A DNA stretch of 64,000 nucleotides, taken from the NCBI RefSeq assembly GCF_011388195.1, contig NZ_CP049990.1:1798001-1862000 (forward strand), given 5' to 3'. The notes under the pieces are model-generated. The model did not search any database and was not told where the DNA came from. It saw nothing but the letters and a program-made list of their open reading frames with translations. Shown here piece after piece: positions 34,767 to 42,260 of this stretch (position 1 is the stretch's first letter; each line of letters opens with the position of its first letter). Both the position numbers and the translations under genes were made by a program. This stretch comes from Pusillimonas sp. DMV24BSW_D (lineage in GTDB: Bacteria > Pseudomonadota > Gammaproteobacteria > Burkholderiales > Burkholderiaceae_B).

Positions 34767-34785
34767 CTGTGGTAGGAACTGACCC

Positions 34786-36042
34786 ATGTTTTCATTTTTG
34801 ACGACATTTGCTGTTGGCCTGGCAAGTGGAATGCCGATTGCGTTCGCATTAGGCTTGTGTGGTCTTGTGTATTTGCTTGTGCAAGACGCCATGCCTGCGA
34901 CACTGGCCTCGCAACTGTTTAGCGCGTTGAGCACACCCAGCTTGCTGGCTATTCCCTTTTTTATTCTGGCAGCCGAGGTGATGAGCCGCACGGGTGCCAC
35001 CAACCGATTGATTCATTTCATTGACGTCCTGATACGCCATACACGCGGTGGCTTGCCCGTGGTGGCGGTTTTTGCGACCGTCATGTTTTCGTCGATCAGT
35101 GGCAGTTCGGTTGCCACTGCTGCCGCGGTAGGCACGATTCTGATTCCGGAAATGGTCAAACGTGGATACGACCGGACGTTCTCGGTTGGCCTTATTGCCA
35201 GTGCGGGTGGACTGGGCATCTTGTTGCCCCCGTCGGTGCCGCTGGTGATTTATGGCATCGTGACTGAAACGTCAATTGCCAGGTTGTTTACCGCGGGCGC
35301 GATCGTGGGCATTATTCTGACCGCGCTTTTAACGGTTGTTGCGTATGGATATAGCCGGGCTTCCGGCGTGCCGCCTCAGCCAAAGGCAAGTTCGCGCGAA
35401 CGGCTCGCGGCTTTTAAATCGGCATTTGGTGTGCTGATGTCTCCCGTGATTGTTCTGGGCGGGATTTATTCCGGTTACTTTACGCCCATGGAGGCTGCTG
35501 CAATTAGCTCTGTATATGCCATATTTCTGGCATTGTGTTACGGCGTTTCCGTTAAAGGGCTGCTTCCGATCCTCACCAGTTCCGCCAAAATGTCCAGCAT
35601 CATCATGATGATTCTGGCGGGGGCCCAGTTATTTGGCTATGCCATTACAAGCGAGCGCATACCCCATGTTTTATTTGACGGCATCATGGCGATGAACTTA
35701 AGCAGTACCGAGTTCCTCGTTGGGGTCATGTTGCTGTTCTTCCTGATTGGCATGGCGCTGGAAGTCATTTCCGTTATTTTGATTACGATGCCTATTCTCA
35801 TGCCGATGATTATGGGGTTTGATATTGACCCTGTTTTTTTTGGCATGCTGCTGATTCTGAATATGGAAATTGCGGTGATTACACCTCCGATCGGGCTGAA
35901 TCTGTTTGCGATCAGCGCCATCAGCAAAGTGCCTGTCATGCGCGTTTTCAAGGGATGCCTACCCTTTGTCCTGCTGCTGTTCCTAATGCTGGTCTTCATG
36001 ACGTTTGTGCCGCAAGTAGAGGACATGTTCAGATTGTTGTGA
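34786..36042 (+). CDS. TRAP transporter large permease, DctM family (second set)
   Basis: 418 residues, about 12 hydrophobic segments. SGMPIAFALGLCGLVYLL, FSSISGSSVATAAAVGTILIP, SAGGLGILLPPSVPLVIYG and the closing VITPPIGLNLFAISAIS are family landmarks. It is the ion-coupled subunit of the second DctPQM importer in the window. The substrate is unknown. After its stop the core-like gene content ends and the accessory segment 36.0-39.4 kb begins. Confidence 0.94.
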   Translation: MFSFLTTFAVGLASGMPIAFALGLCGLVYLLVQDAMPATLASQLFSALSTPSLLAIPFFILAAEVMSRTGATNRLIHFIDVLIRHTRGGLPVVAVFATVMFSSISGSSVATAAAVGTILIPEMVKRGYDRTFSVGLIASAGGLGILLPPSVPLVIYGIVTETSIARLFTAGAIVGIILTALLTVVAYGYSRASGVPPQPKASSRERLAAFKSAFGVLMSPVIVLGGIYSGYFTPMEAAAISSVYAIFLALCYGVSVKGLLPILTSSAKMSSIIMMILAGAQLFGYAITSERIPHVLFDGIMAMNLSSTEFLVGVMLLFFLIGMALEVISVILITMPILMPMIMGFDIDPVFFGMLLILNMEIAVITPPIGLNLFAISAISKVPVMRVFKGCLPFVLLLFLMLVFMTFVPQVEDMFRLL

Positions 36043-36670
36043 ATGAAGTCTCTGGTTTGGTTCGAATCGCTTAATGATAGGTGGCTGCTTGTGTTTCAGA
36101 CAGCAAAAAGCCCCTGAAACGTTTGTGTCGTTAAATATAACCTCGCCGCAAGTTAAAATATGTGACTTCCGATATTCTTTTTCCCCCTAGGGGAGCAAAT
36201 CCTCGCATGCGTTGGGATTAAAGCATCTCTTTGTTAGTCGTCAGCCTCGTGCAGCGGCCCTAACCTTGCTCGCTGTTAGCGCCCTTGACACCCTTCGAGT
36301 CATCACGACAATCAATATAGGATGAGTTTCAGCAAGAAAAAAGAAGGCTCGGCTTGATAAGATTAAGCAGCATGCCCTGTATGTTGCAGTAGAAGAGAAT
36401 GGTGCACCGACTTCAATACCTGATAGAAATATCCGCGAGAAGGGATCCGAGGAGTGTATCGACTTGGCGTTGCAGTTGAAGGTTACGGTGATGAGGATTA
36501 AGGAAGCAACCGCTCAACATTGGGAAAATCAAGGCGGTTTTTGACTTTTCATTGCGATTTTAGGAAAACATGCAGTATTCATGTCCTGTTTATACGTGAA
36601 GCCAGAGAAATCTGGGCCCAAAAATAGGACGATTTATTTTTTGTCTTCATGTTGGACAGCCTGCCCGTTG
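36043..36670. other. 628-base stretch without an intact gene
   Basis: I see no convincing gene. It contains an imperfect stem (GTTTCAG at 36092, CTGAAAC at 36114) without a T-run, the palindrome CCCCCTAGGGG near 36183, and an open frame without start codon at 36326-36544 (separate entry). It marks the change from the TRAP operon to lower-GC accessory DNA. Confidence 0.5.
36326..36544 (+). pseudogene. Open frame without start, probable small gene fragment
   Basis: Seventy-two codons remain open: basic start (ARKKKARLDKIKQHALYVAV) then a hydrophilic part ending HWENQGGF. An ATG at 36322 (MSFSKKK) is one base out of frame, with a run of six A between the two. If one base in that run is changed, a 72-residue protein starting MSFSKKK results. 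It could be a decayed gene or a sequencing or slippage artefact. I do not recognise the family. Confidence 0.3.
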
Positions 36671-37726
36671 TCAAGTTGGCATAAGGGGACCGTTTAGTAC
36701 CCAGTTATATGTGTGTACACGGTGCCCACCACAGATGCATACATAGTCGAAGTCAGCGCGTTTCCCCTGGCTCACGGAGGCGCGCGCAGTCAGGTCCCTT
36801 ATATAGTCTTTTAGGCCCAAGATAATCTGTCGAAGGCTGCTGTTATGGTAGGTCAAGTGACTCATGCTTCCATGAATTCCGGGTATGCCAACAACCTCAA
36901 CGGTTGGGTAGTCTCTACCAAATAGCTTTCTTCCGATACTTGCGGTCACGGAGTGTTTGTAGCAATTATTCATGCTTTGAACGGTACTTAGGAAACGCGT
37001 ATTGTTTCCGAAAACGGTCGAGCGTAAGCTCTTGAAAATTTGTTCGATATCCTCCAGGGTTCCTGAAGGCGCAGCAAGCGTTTTCTTGATCTTTCTTATT
37101 GCCTTGTCTTCATCAAATAGGGTAGAAAAGCCGTCTACCATGATGGGAAATCTCCATGGCTTATATGCTTCAAAGGCGGATAAGAAGAGCACGGTGGCTA
37201 AGTCATCAAGAAAACACCTAATTGTTCCAATTAGACCTTCTACCAACATATGATAGTGGTTGGCCTTAGGTCCCACGATCATGGTCATCTTACCGCTGTG
37301 AAGGTCCGAGAACGATTTTTCTAATTGTTCGATTGTTGCATCAATATGGTCGATCGTTTGGAGCGTAGAAATGAAATTTGGCAGGCGCCCAACTCTCGGG
37401 AGGTTGACTCCAGGCAGGCTATTTGCGATGTGCATTAATTGTGATTGGTAAGATGTGCGGCCCCGATCACCAACCAAATAGACAGGATCATCTGAGTCTC
37501 GTCCGGAATAAAAGCACTTCTCTGTTACGGAGACTTCCCAGAAATCGTTTTTTCTGAACGCCCAGCGCTTATTATCCTTGTCGTATACGGGCACTTCATC
37601 TATTGGCCACTCGTTAACCTCCGGGGGTGGGATGTCGGTGGCTGCGTGAGGAATGGATGCATCGTCGCTGATTTCCTCGTAGCCTGTAAGGAAATAATCG
37701 GTGTCATCGTAATGGAATATTCTCAT
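36671..37726 (-). CDS. Unrecognised protein, N-terminus resembles phage tail-fibre assembly domain
   Basis: 351 residues. The first 70 residues (HYDDTDYFLTGYEEISDD, then ATDIPPPEVNEWPIDEVPVY and a WAFRKNDFWE stretch) have the look of short domains found in phage tail-fibre assembly and related proteins. The rest is not recognised: helical, with HYHMLVEGLIGTIRCFLDDL at about 160-180, and a C-terminal CICGGHRVH motif. There is no signal peptide and no clear membrane helix. Base composition is visibly lower in GC than the flanking core. No partner gene overlaps it. Start taken as ATG 37726; the ribosome binding site is weak. Confidence 0.6.
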   Translation of the reverse strand: MRIFHYDDTDYFLTGYEEISDDASIPHAATDIPPPEVNEWPIDEVPVYDKDNKRWAFRKNDFWEVSVTEKCFYSGRDSDDPVYLVGDRGRTSYQSQLMHIANSLPGVNLPRVGRLPNFISTLQTIDHIDATIEQLEKSFSDLHSGKMTMIVGPKANHYHMLVEGLIGTIRCFLDDLATVLFLSAFEAYKPWRFPIMVDGFSTLFDEDKAIRKIKKTLAAPSGTLEDIEQIFKSLRSTVFGNNTRFLSTVQSMNNCYKHSVTASIGRKLFGRDYPTVEVVGIPGIHGSMSHLTYHNSSLRQIILGLKDYIRDLTARASVSQGKRADFDYVCICGGHRVHTYNWVLNGPLMPT

Positions 37727-37987
37727 CTCTGTGAACTCTTATGCTTGTCGGGTATAAGCATAAGATTTTATTAGTGGTTTCGGGCAGGAATTCGAATTGA
37801 TGAGTTTGCTGGAAAATATACTTATATTCAAACGGTTAATTTATATACTTGACCGCTTTATTGATCTGTTCAATCGTTGATACTGCCCCGTTGGTCTTCA
37901 CTTCTGAAATACCTAGCAATAAGCTGGAGATATGTTCTACAACCCGATTCGGCGGTATGGTTATGCCGCCAACCTTTCACCGGTAAA

Positions 37988-38461
37988 CTACGAACAATAA
38001 TATTTTTCTGAGTCAAAAAACAATCTATAAAAGTCTGGCCGGTTCCGTTCGCCCTCCTGAACCAAGCTCTGGAAGGAGATCGGACCATAGTGCTGTTCGA
38101 GTTCCTTATACCGCGTAGGGTCAAGTCGAATGTGCTTTAGCGCATTGTTGACGGCATCGATTAATTCAATTTTTCTGTTGCCTATCCGCGCTCCAGGCAC
38201 ACTAAACACTTGATCAAACTTCTTCACCAAATTGACTCTGGTTTCCTTGATTCCGTCTGCACGTCGGATCGCCTGGATGTAGTCGACCACATGCGCGATA
38301 AATAGGTTGGCTCCAAAGATCTGATGCAACTCAACCTTCTCCGCATTAATACCGCGTTGCAACTGACGCATTGCCGGTTGAAGGATTGCCTGGATGTACT
38401 GATCGTAGTCTTCACAGGATTGCTTTAGCTCAGGACTGATTGAGTAGTTTATTGGAGTCAT
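37988..38461 (-). CDS. Hypothetical protein of the accessory segment
   Basis: 157 residues from ATG 38461 (MTPINYS). The frame is open further upstream to 38839, but that part runs antisense to the strongly initiated gene at 38682 and has unlikely composition, so the shorter form is preferred. The protein is helical and charged (HQIFGANLFIAHVVDYIQAI, NRKIELIDAVNNALKHIRL), without signal peptide. I recognise no family. It lies 261 bases from the 36671 gene on the same strand; the spacer is A/T-rich and I see no gene in it. Confidence 0.5.
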   Translation of the reverse strand: MTPINYSISPELKQSCEDYDQYIQAILQPAMRQLQRGINAEKVELHQIFGANLFIAHVVDYIQAIRRADGIKETRVNLVKKFDQVFSVPGARIGNRKIELIDAVNNALKHIRLDPTRYKELEQHYGPISFQSLVQEGERNRPDFYRLFFDSEKYYCS

Positions 38462-38649
38462 CGTCTTTGAATTGCGTTGTAGCGAAATTGACCGAAACCG
38501 GTCCACCAGCTTAATACTGGTTAACAAGTATAGGTCGGCTCTGCAGATACCCAAGAGCATCCTTGCTGATACAAAAAATATTTCCCTTGACTGTAAGTGT
38601 GCCAGGTGACACCAGGTCCATTGAGCGCGGCGCGATCTCTCCCTATGCT

Positions 38650-38670
38650 TTCCATATAGCTTATATGGAA
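38650..38670. promoter_or_regulatory. Perfect 21-base palindrome touching the ribosome binding site of the 38682 gene
   Basis: TTCCATATA, GCT, TATATGGAA: nine-base arms with a three-base centre. The right arm ends inside the ribosome binding site AAGGAGG (38669-38675), six bases before the ATG. A repressor dimer would block initiation; alternatively the RNA hairpin would partly mask the binding site. Confidence 0.6.
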
Positions 38671-38681
38671 GGAGGATAGCT

Positions 38682-38981
38682 ATGGTCAATGCAACGAAAA
38701 GCATCAGTGCGAGGTTTGGGCACATCAAACGCCGGCTCAAGAGAGAAGAGGCGCTCACAGGAAAGCATTTGGAGCTGGCGCTCGATATCGTTGGTGACGG
38801 GAGCACGGGCGATGAGCTAATAGACGGAATTTCCAACAAACTCCAAGCAGGCCAAAAACTGGACGACTACGAACTTCATCTTATGCTGGATGTGTTCTTG
38901 CTACATGCGAGGCTGGGATTCACTAGCCGAGCTCATTACTCAAACAAGTACGCCATGTTCCAACCCACCGATAAGGTCTAG
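38682..38981 (+). CDS. Small hypothetical protein with palindromic operator
   Basis: 99 residues. Initiation is unusually strong: AAGGAGG, six bases, ATG. The first part is basic (KSISARFGHIKRRLKREEAL), followed by acidic helices (LALDIVGDGSTGDELIDGIS, DDYELHLMLDVFLLHARLGF). No family is recognised; size and operator resemble small plasmid or phage regulators. Its last 14 codons overlap, on the opposite strand, the end of an antitoxin remnant, so the true C-terminus may have been altered by rearrangement. Confidence 0.6.
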   Translation: MVNATKSISARFGHIKRRLKREEALTGKHLELALDIVGDGSTGDELIDGISNKLQAGQKLDDYELHLMLDVFLLHARLGFTSRAHYSNKYAMFQPTDKV

Positions 38982-39128
38982 AACAGCATTGGTTTGGTCC
39001 GACGAGGCGATCATATTGATAGGTAACTCGCCACCTAGGCCCTTGACCGGCTGGGTGAGGCAGCGTTGAGCAGCTTTACTGTCGCCGGCGCGCTTCAGAA
39101 AGTCGTGGTCTATTCTGTAGTCCGGCGT
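38940..39128 (-). pseudogene. C-terminal remnant of an MbcA/ParS/Xre-type antitoxin
   Basis: Sixty-two codons open from just after a TAG (39131-39129) to TGA at 38942-38940. RCLTQPVKGLGGELPINMI and NAVLDLIGGLEHGVLV fit the MbcA/ParS/Xre antitoxin C-terminal domain (pattern W/L-x-x-P-x-x-x-LGG-x-x-P-I/L ... V-x-x-x-IG-x-x-x-HGV). The N-terminal helix-turn-helix part and a RES-type toxin gene are absent. The remnant ends four to seven bases before the terminal repeat of the 211-bp symmetric element, which probably cut it. Confidence 0.5.
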
Positions 39129-39134
39129 CTAGGT

Positions 39135-39345
39135 CGTGGTGCTGCGGTTTATACCGTCGGGCTTTGAGCACGCCGCGAAACCAGGGTGTGCGGGGAGGCA
39201 AGGAGGCGGGTGTTCGAGCGGAGCGTTTTCGACCTGCCGGGGGCAGGTCGATTCCGCGAGTTCCGCCTCCGCCCCGCGCGGCCTGAGTGCAGCGGGCAGC
39301 CCGAAGAGCCGTGCGATGCCCGCCGGTATAAACCGCAGCACCACG
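39135..39345. mobile_element. 211-bp symmetric inverted-repeat element (MITE-like)
   Basis: The ends are perfect 22-base inverted repeats (39135-39156 and 39324-39345, containing GGTGCTGCGGTTTATACC). The exact centre (39240) is a second palindrome, CGACCTGCC-GGG-GGCAGGTCG (39230-39250), and the arms in between also match imperfectly (GCGGGG, GAGTTC/CGGA stretches). The element has no coding capacity. Length, terminal repeats and position beside a truncated gene suggest a non-autonomous mobile element; a flanking target duplication is not apparent. Confidence 0.6.
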
Positions 39346-39382
39346 GCCGCGTTAAGAACCCAAACCCAATCCCCAGAACAAA

Positions 39383-39418
39383 AAAAGGGCGTGAATGAAA
39401 AATCACTCACGCCCTTTT
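39383..39418 (-). terminator. Intrinsic terminator of ssrA
   Basis: AAAAGGGCGTGA (39383-39394) and its exact complement (39407-39418) form a 12-base stem with a 12-base loop. On the minus strand a T-run follows. It begins six bases after the mature 3' end of tmRNA, as expected. Confidence 0.85.
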
Positions 39419-39423
39419 GCGTC

Positions 39424-39788
39424 TGGTGGAGTCGGGGGGAATTGAACCCCCGTCCGCGGGACCTCTGCAGGCAGTTCTACATGCTTAGTCAACCCATTTT
39501 AAAATTTTAACCTCGGATCATGCCGGCTGACGGGCCCTTCCTTGGCGAGTCACTAAGATTTAAGCATTAACTTCGTAACCCAGCTAATGCCGATTCCTTG
39601 TATATGACGCTGCTGTAGGTTTCCCTACCTAGCCCAAAGACAAACTAGTGCAGCGGCTCACCGCTTAAGCGGCCAGAGCGAAACGCTCGTCGTTGGCGTT
39701 TATATTTTTTCCAGTGGATTTACGAGCGAACTGGTGCTCGGCATGCCCTACGCTGTTTCGCGACCCACGTCGAAGCCAGATCGACCCC
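39424..39788 (-). ncRNA. ssrA: Transfer-messenger RNA (tmRNA)
   Basis: 365 nt. The 5' end GGGGTC and the 3' end GACTCCACCA pair as the acceptor stem; the T arm is GGGGGTTCAATTCCCCC. The tag frame is at 39697-39665 and reads ANDERFALAA with TAA stop, the form usual in betaproteobacteria; the first Ala is charged on the tRNA-like part. With SmpB it frees ribosomes stalled on broken mRNA and tags the product for proteolysis. TACAAT at 39803-39808 could be the -10 box of a slightly longer precursor. The intrinsic terminator follows at 39383. The 3' end of ssrA is a common integration site, and the accessory segment ends right beside it. Confidence 0.97.
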
Positions 39789-39865
39789 TTAGTGGAACAA
39801 CGATTGTAACGTATAACAAAGGGTTAGAGGGGCATCTTCGCAAATAGTTCCTACTGCCGCCACAA

Positions 39866-40534
39866 TTACGCCACTCGTTGCAACAACGCCTGTACGGCAG
39901 GCCAAATGTCGTGCGCTGAATCCACTACCGCATCGGCGTTCCAGCGCGGAATATCATTTACCTGGCAATAGCCATAAGCCGCCGCAATAGTGGGCATGCC
40001 TGCAGCCTTGCCCGCGACAATATCGCGTTCATCGTCGCCCACATAAATGCAGTCTTCCGGCTGGAATCCGGTTTTTTCCGCTGCGTACAACAAGGGAGCA
40101 GGGTGGGGCTTGGCGTGCCCAGCCGTATCGCCGCCCACCGTTACCGCGCACTCGGCCTCAAGTTGCAGATGCCGCACAATGGGAACCGCCAGGTATTCAA
40201 CTTTGTTGGTGACGATGCCCCACTGAAACCCTTCCGCTTTCAACGTTGCCAGAAGCTCACCGACACCAGGGAAAAGTCGTGTGAGCGAGGTCATTTGTTT
40301 TTCGTATTCGCTTAGAAAACGTATACGATGTTCTTCATACTCGGGGTGATCCGGGGTTAAATCTAAGCCGGCTTTCAATAAACCGCGCGCGCCTTGCGAC
40401 GCCATCGGGCGCAAGACTTCGTAGGGTAGCGGTTCAAGCCCTTTTTGCACACGCATGGTGTTGGCCGCGGCGGCCAGGTCGGGTGCTGTGTCGGCCAGTG
40501 TGCCGTCGAAATCGAACAGAATCAGTTTTTGCAT
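39866..40534 (-). CDS. gph: Phosphoglycolate phosphatase, HAD superfamily
   Basis: 222 residues. The nucleophile motif is LFDFDGTLADTAPDL (Asp at residues 8 and 10), motif II is IVTNK, and motifs III/IV are KPHPAPLL and YVGDDERDI. It removes the phosphate from 2-phosphoglycolate arising in DNA repair or metabolism; other HAD substrates are possible. The start overlaps the stop of ubiG in TAATG, so the two are translated as a pair, an arrangement typical of betaproteobacteria. Confidence 0.92.
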   Translation of the reverse strand: MQKLILFDFDGTLADTAPDLAAAANTMRVQKGLEPLPYEVLRPMASQGARGLLKAGLDLTPDHPEYEEHRIRFLSEYEKQMTSLTRLFPGVGELLATLKAEGFQWGIVTNKVEYLAVPIVRHLQLEAECAVTVGGDTAGHAKPHPAPLLYAAEKTGFQPEDCIYVGDDERDIVAGKAAGMPTIAAAYGYCQVNDIPRWNADAVVDSAHDIWPAVQALLQRVA

Positions 40535-41283
40535 TACAGGACTTTACGTGTTGCCATGAGGTAGTTCACCGAGGTGTCGCGCGATAACTTGTAAATATCG
40601 GTTATTGGGTTGTATTCCATGCCCGCCATTTTTTCTACTTCCAGGCCGCCCAGGCGCGCTGCCTGGGCCAGCTCGCTAGGTTTGACGAAGTTTTCGTAGC
40701 TGTGCGTGCCGCGAGGCAACAAACGTAAAACGTATTCGGCACCCACAATGGCGAACAGAAATGATTTGGGATTGCGGTTCAAGGTGGAAAAAAACGCCCA
40801 ACCACCCGGTTTCAGCATTTGCCCGCATGCCTGCACAATAGCAGCCGGATCGGGGACGTGTTCCAGCATTTCCATACATGTGACGACATCGAACTGGCCG
40901 GCATGTTGGTTAGCGAAGTCTTCGGCGCTGATCTCTTCGTAATTCACTTTTACGCCCGATTCCAAACTATGCAGCTTGGCAACCGTTAACGATTTCTTTG
41001 CCAGGTCGATGCCCGTAACGTTTCCCCCGCTGGTGGCCATACTTTCCGCCAGAATACCGCCACCGCAGCCTACGTCGACAATGTTTTTGCCGTCGAGTGA
41101 ACCTACCGTTTCGCGTATCCAGTTCAGGCGCAGGGGGTTAATGGCATGAAGCGGCTTGAATTCACTTTCGGGATCCCACCAGCGCGATGCCAGTGCGCTG
41201 AATTTTTCCAGCTCGGCCGGGTCGACATTATTTGTTGTGGCGCTGGATGAGGACGCATTATTGGAAGCAGAGGTTTGTGTCAT
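40534..41283 (-). CDS. ubiG: Ubiquinone biosynthesis O-methyltransferase UbiG
   Basis: 249 residues from ATG 41283. An in-frame ATG at 41322 lies inside the ompA terminator and is rejected. The SAM-binding motif is NIVDVGCGGGILAESMA, with TCMEMLEHVPDP as motif II and WAFFSTLNRNPKSFLFAI after it. UbiG does both O-methylations of ubiquinone synthesis. The N-terminal Ser/Asn/Thr-rich 25 residues are extra. It is followed in one unit by gph and stands downstream of ompA with a terminator between them. Confidence 0.95.
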   Translation of the reverse strand: MTQTSASNNASSSSATTNNVDPAELEKFSALASRWWDPESEFKPLHAINPLRLNWIRETVGSLDGKNIVDVGCGGGILAESMATSGGNVTGIDLAKKSLTVAKLHSLESGVKVNYEEISAEDFANQHAGQFDVVTCMEMLEHVPDPAAIVQACGQMLKPGGWAFFSTLNRNPKSFLFAIVGAEYVLRLLPRGTHSYENFVKPSELAQAARLGGLEVEKMAGMEYNPITDIYKLSRDTSVNYLMATRKVL

Positions 41284-41303
41284 GTTACGGCCCAAAAAAC
41301 GAA

Positions 41304-41327
41304 AAGGGGTGCCCGAGGGCACCCCTT
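41304..41327 (-). terminator. Intrinsic terminator of ompA
   Basis: AAGGGGTGCC (41304-41313) with its complement (41318-41327) around a four-base loop; on the minus strand TTTTCGTTTTTT follows. It lies about 25 bases after the ompA stop and before the ubiG start. Confidence 0.88.
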
Positions 41328-41350
41328 AATTGTAGCGTTATACGCGCAAA

Positions 41351-41932
41351 TTACTTGCGGGTACCTACAATTTCGATCTCTACACGGCGGTTTTGTGCAC
41401 GACCTTCGCGAGTAGCGTTGCTGGCGATAGGATCGGACTCACCTTTGCCTTCAGCGTAGATACGGTTGGCAGGAATACCTTTGCTAACCAGGTACTCTTT
41501 AACCGTGTTGGCACGACGCTGGGACAAGCCCATGTTGTACTGTTCGGTACCGATGGAGTCGGTGTGACCAACAGCGATAACGGTTTCAAGATTCAAGCCT
41601 TGTGCCTGAGCAGCAACTTGATCCAGAACTTGACGACCAGCAGGCTTCAACGTGGATTTGTCGAAGTCGAAGAAGGTGTCGGCGTTCAGAACAACTTTCG
41701 TTGCTTGAGGTGCTTGAACAGGTTCTTGCTGAGCAACGGGTACACCGTCACAGCCGGGCAGGCCTGTAGCGGGTGTCCAGAAGCTATCGCGCCAGCACAA
41801 TTCGTTGGTGCCGTTCATAACGGGGCCACCAGAAGAATTCTGCCAGTTGTCGATGGTTTGCGCAGAAACTGCACCGGAAGCCGAAAAGGCGGCAATAGCA
41901 AGGGCTAGTGCGAATTTGGAGGGTTTATTCAT
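41351..41932 (-). CDS. ompA: OmpA family outer membrane protein
   Basis: 193 residues with a signal peptide (cleavage after GAVSA, residue 24). There is no transmembrane barrel; a short linker with two Cys (LCWRD, GLPGCDG) leads into the OmpA-like peptidoglycan-binding domain (about 85-190: ADTFFDFDKSTLKPAG, VGHTDSIGTEQYNMGLSQRR, NRRVEIEIVG). The pattern of Asp and Arg residues binding diaminopimelate is intact. It is the short OmpA form common in Bordetella. GAGGAGA precedes the ATG; a sigma-70 promoter is at 42005-42032 and a strong terminator follows. Confidence 0.93.
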   Translation of the reverse strand: MNKPSKFALALAIAAFSASGAVSAQTIDNWQNSSGGPVMNGTNELCWRDSFWTPATGLPGCDGVPVAQQEPVQAPQATKVVLNADTFFDFDKSTLKPAGRQVLDQVAAQAQGLNLETVIAVGHTDSIGTEQYNMGLSQRRANTVKEYLVSKGIPANRIYAEGKGESDPIASNATREGRAQNRRVEIEIVGTRK

Positions 41933-42004
41933 GTTTCTCCTCGTTTGAGCTTAATGCTGGTAAGTGACCGCAGCGAACCTCCGCCGCATATAAAAAACGT
42001 AACC

Positions 42005-42032
42005 AGTATAGCAATGCAATGGTTTGGTTCAA
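42005..42032 (-). promoter_or_regulatory. Likely sigma-70 promoter of ompA
   Basis: On the minus strand: TTGAAC (42032-42027), 16 bases, TATACT (42010-42005). The leader would be about 65 bases. The divergent gyrA gene starts at 42261; in the rest of this 328-base spacer I see only a possible -10 TAGAAT at 42198-42203 for gyrA. Confidence 0.6.
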
Positions 42033-42260
42033 AGAATTGCACTGGATTTTCATGCTTTGTTAGGCCGAATCTTACGGCATTTTCGTGTTGTTCGTTACCC
42101 CTATATGGGCATGACGTGTCCAGTTGTGCGTAATTCTACCTTAAGTTTCCCGATATTGTTGGTTTTAGGCAACGGCAAAGGTAAGATTGGAAGGTGCTAG
42201 AATTTGCCATTCGCCCAAAGTGGGTCAGCCAACCTAATTTTCTTCAAGAACTGAAACTAT

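Noticed and set aside
36056-36072. tRNA-like T-loop string GGTTCGAATC
   Set aside because: No acceptor stem, anticodon arm or CCA end can be built around it.
36322-36345. Programmed ribosomal frameshift at the A-run
   Set aside because: The needed shift is +1, while A-run slippery sites such as A-AAA-AAG normally give -1 shifts, and no stimulatory structure is visible.
38462-38839. Upstream extension of the 37988-38461 gene
   Set aside because: It would run antisense through the palindrome, ribosome binding site and coding part of the 38682 gene, and the extra residues look random; the ATG at 38461 gives a normal protein.
41284-41322. ubiG start at 41322
   Set aside because: These bases form the ompA terminator hairpin and its T-run; the family starts at the ATG 41283.
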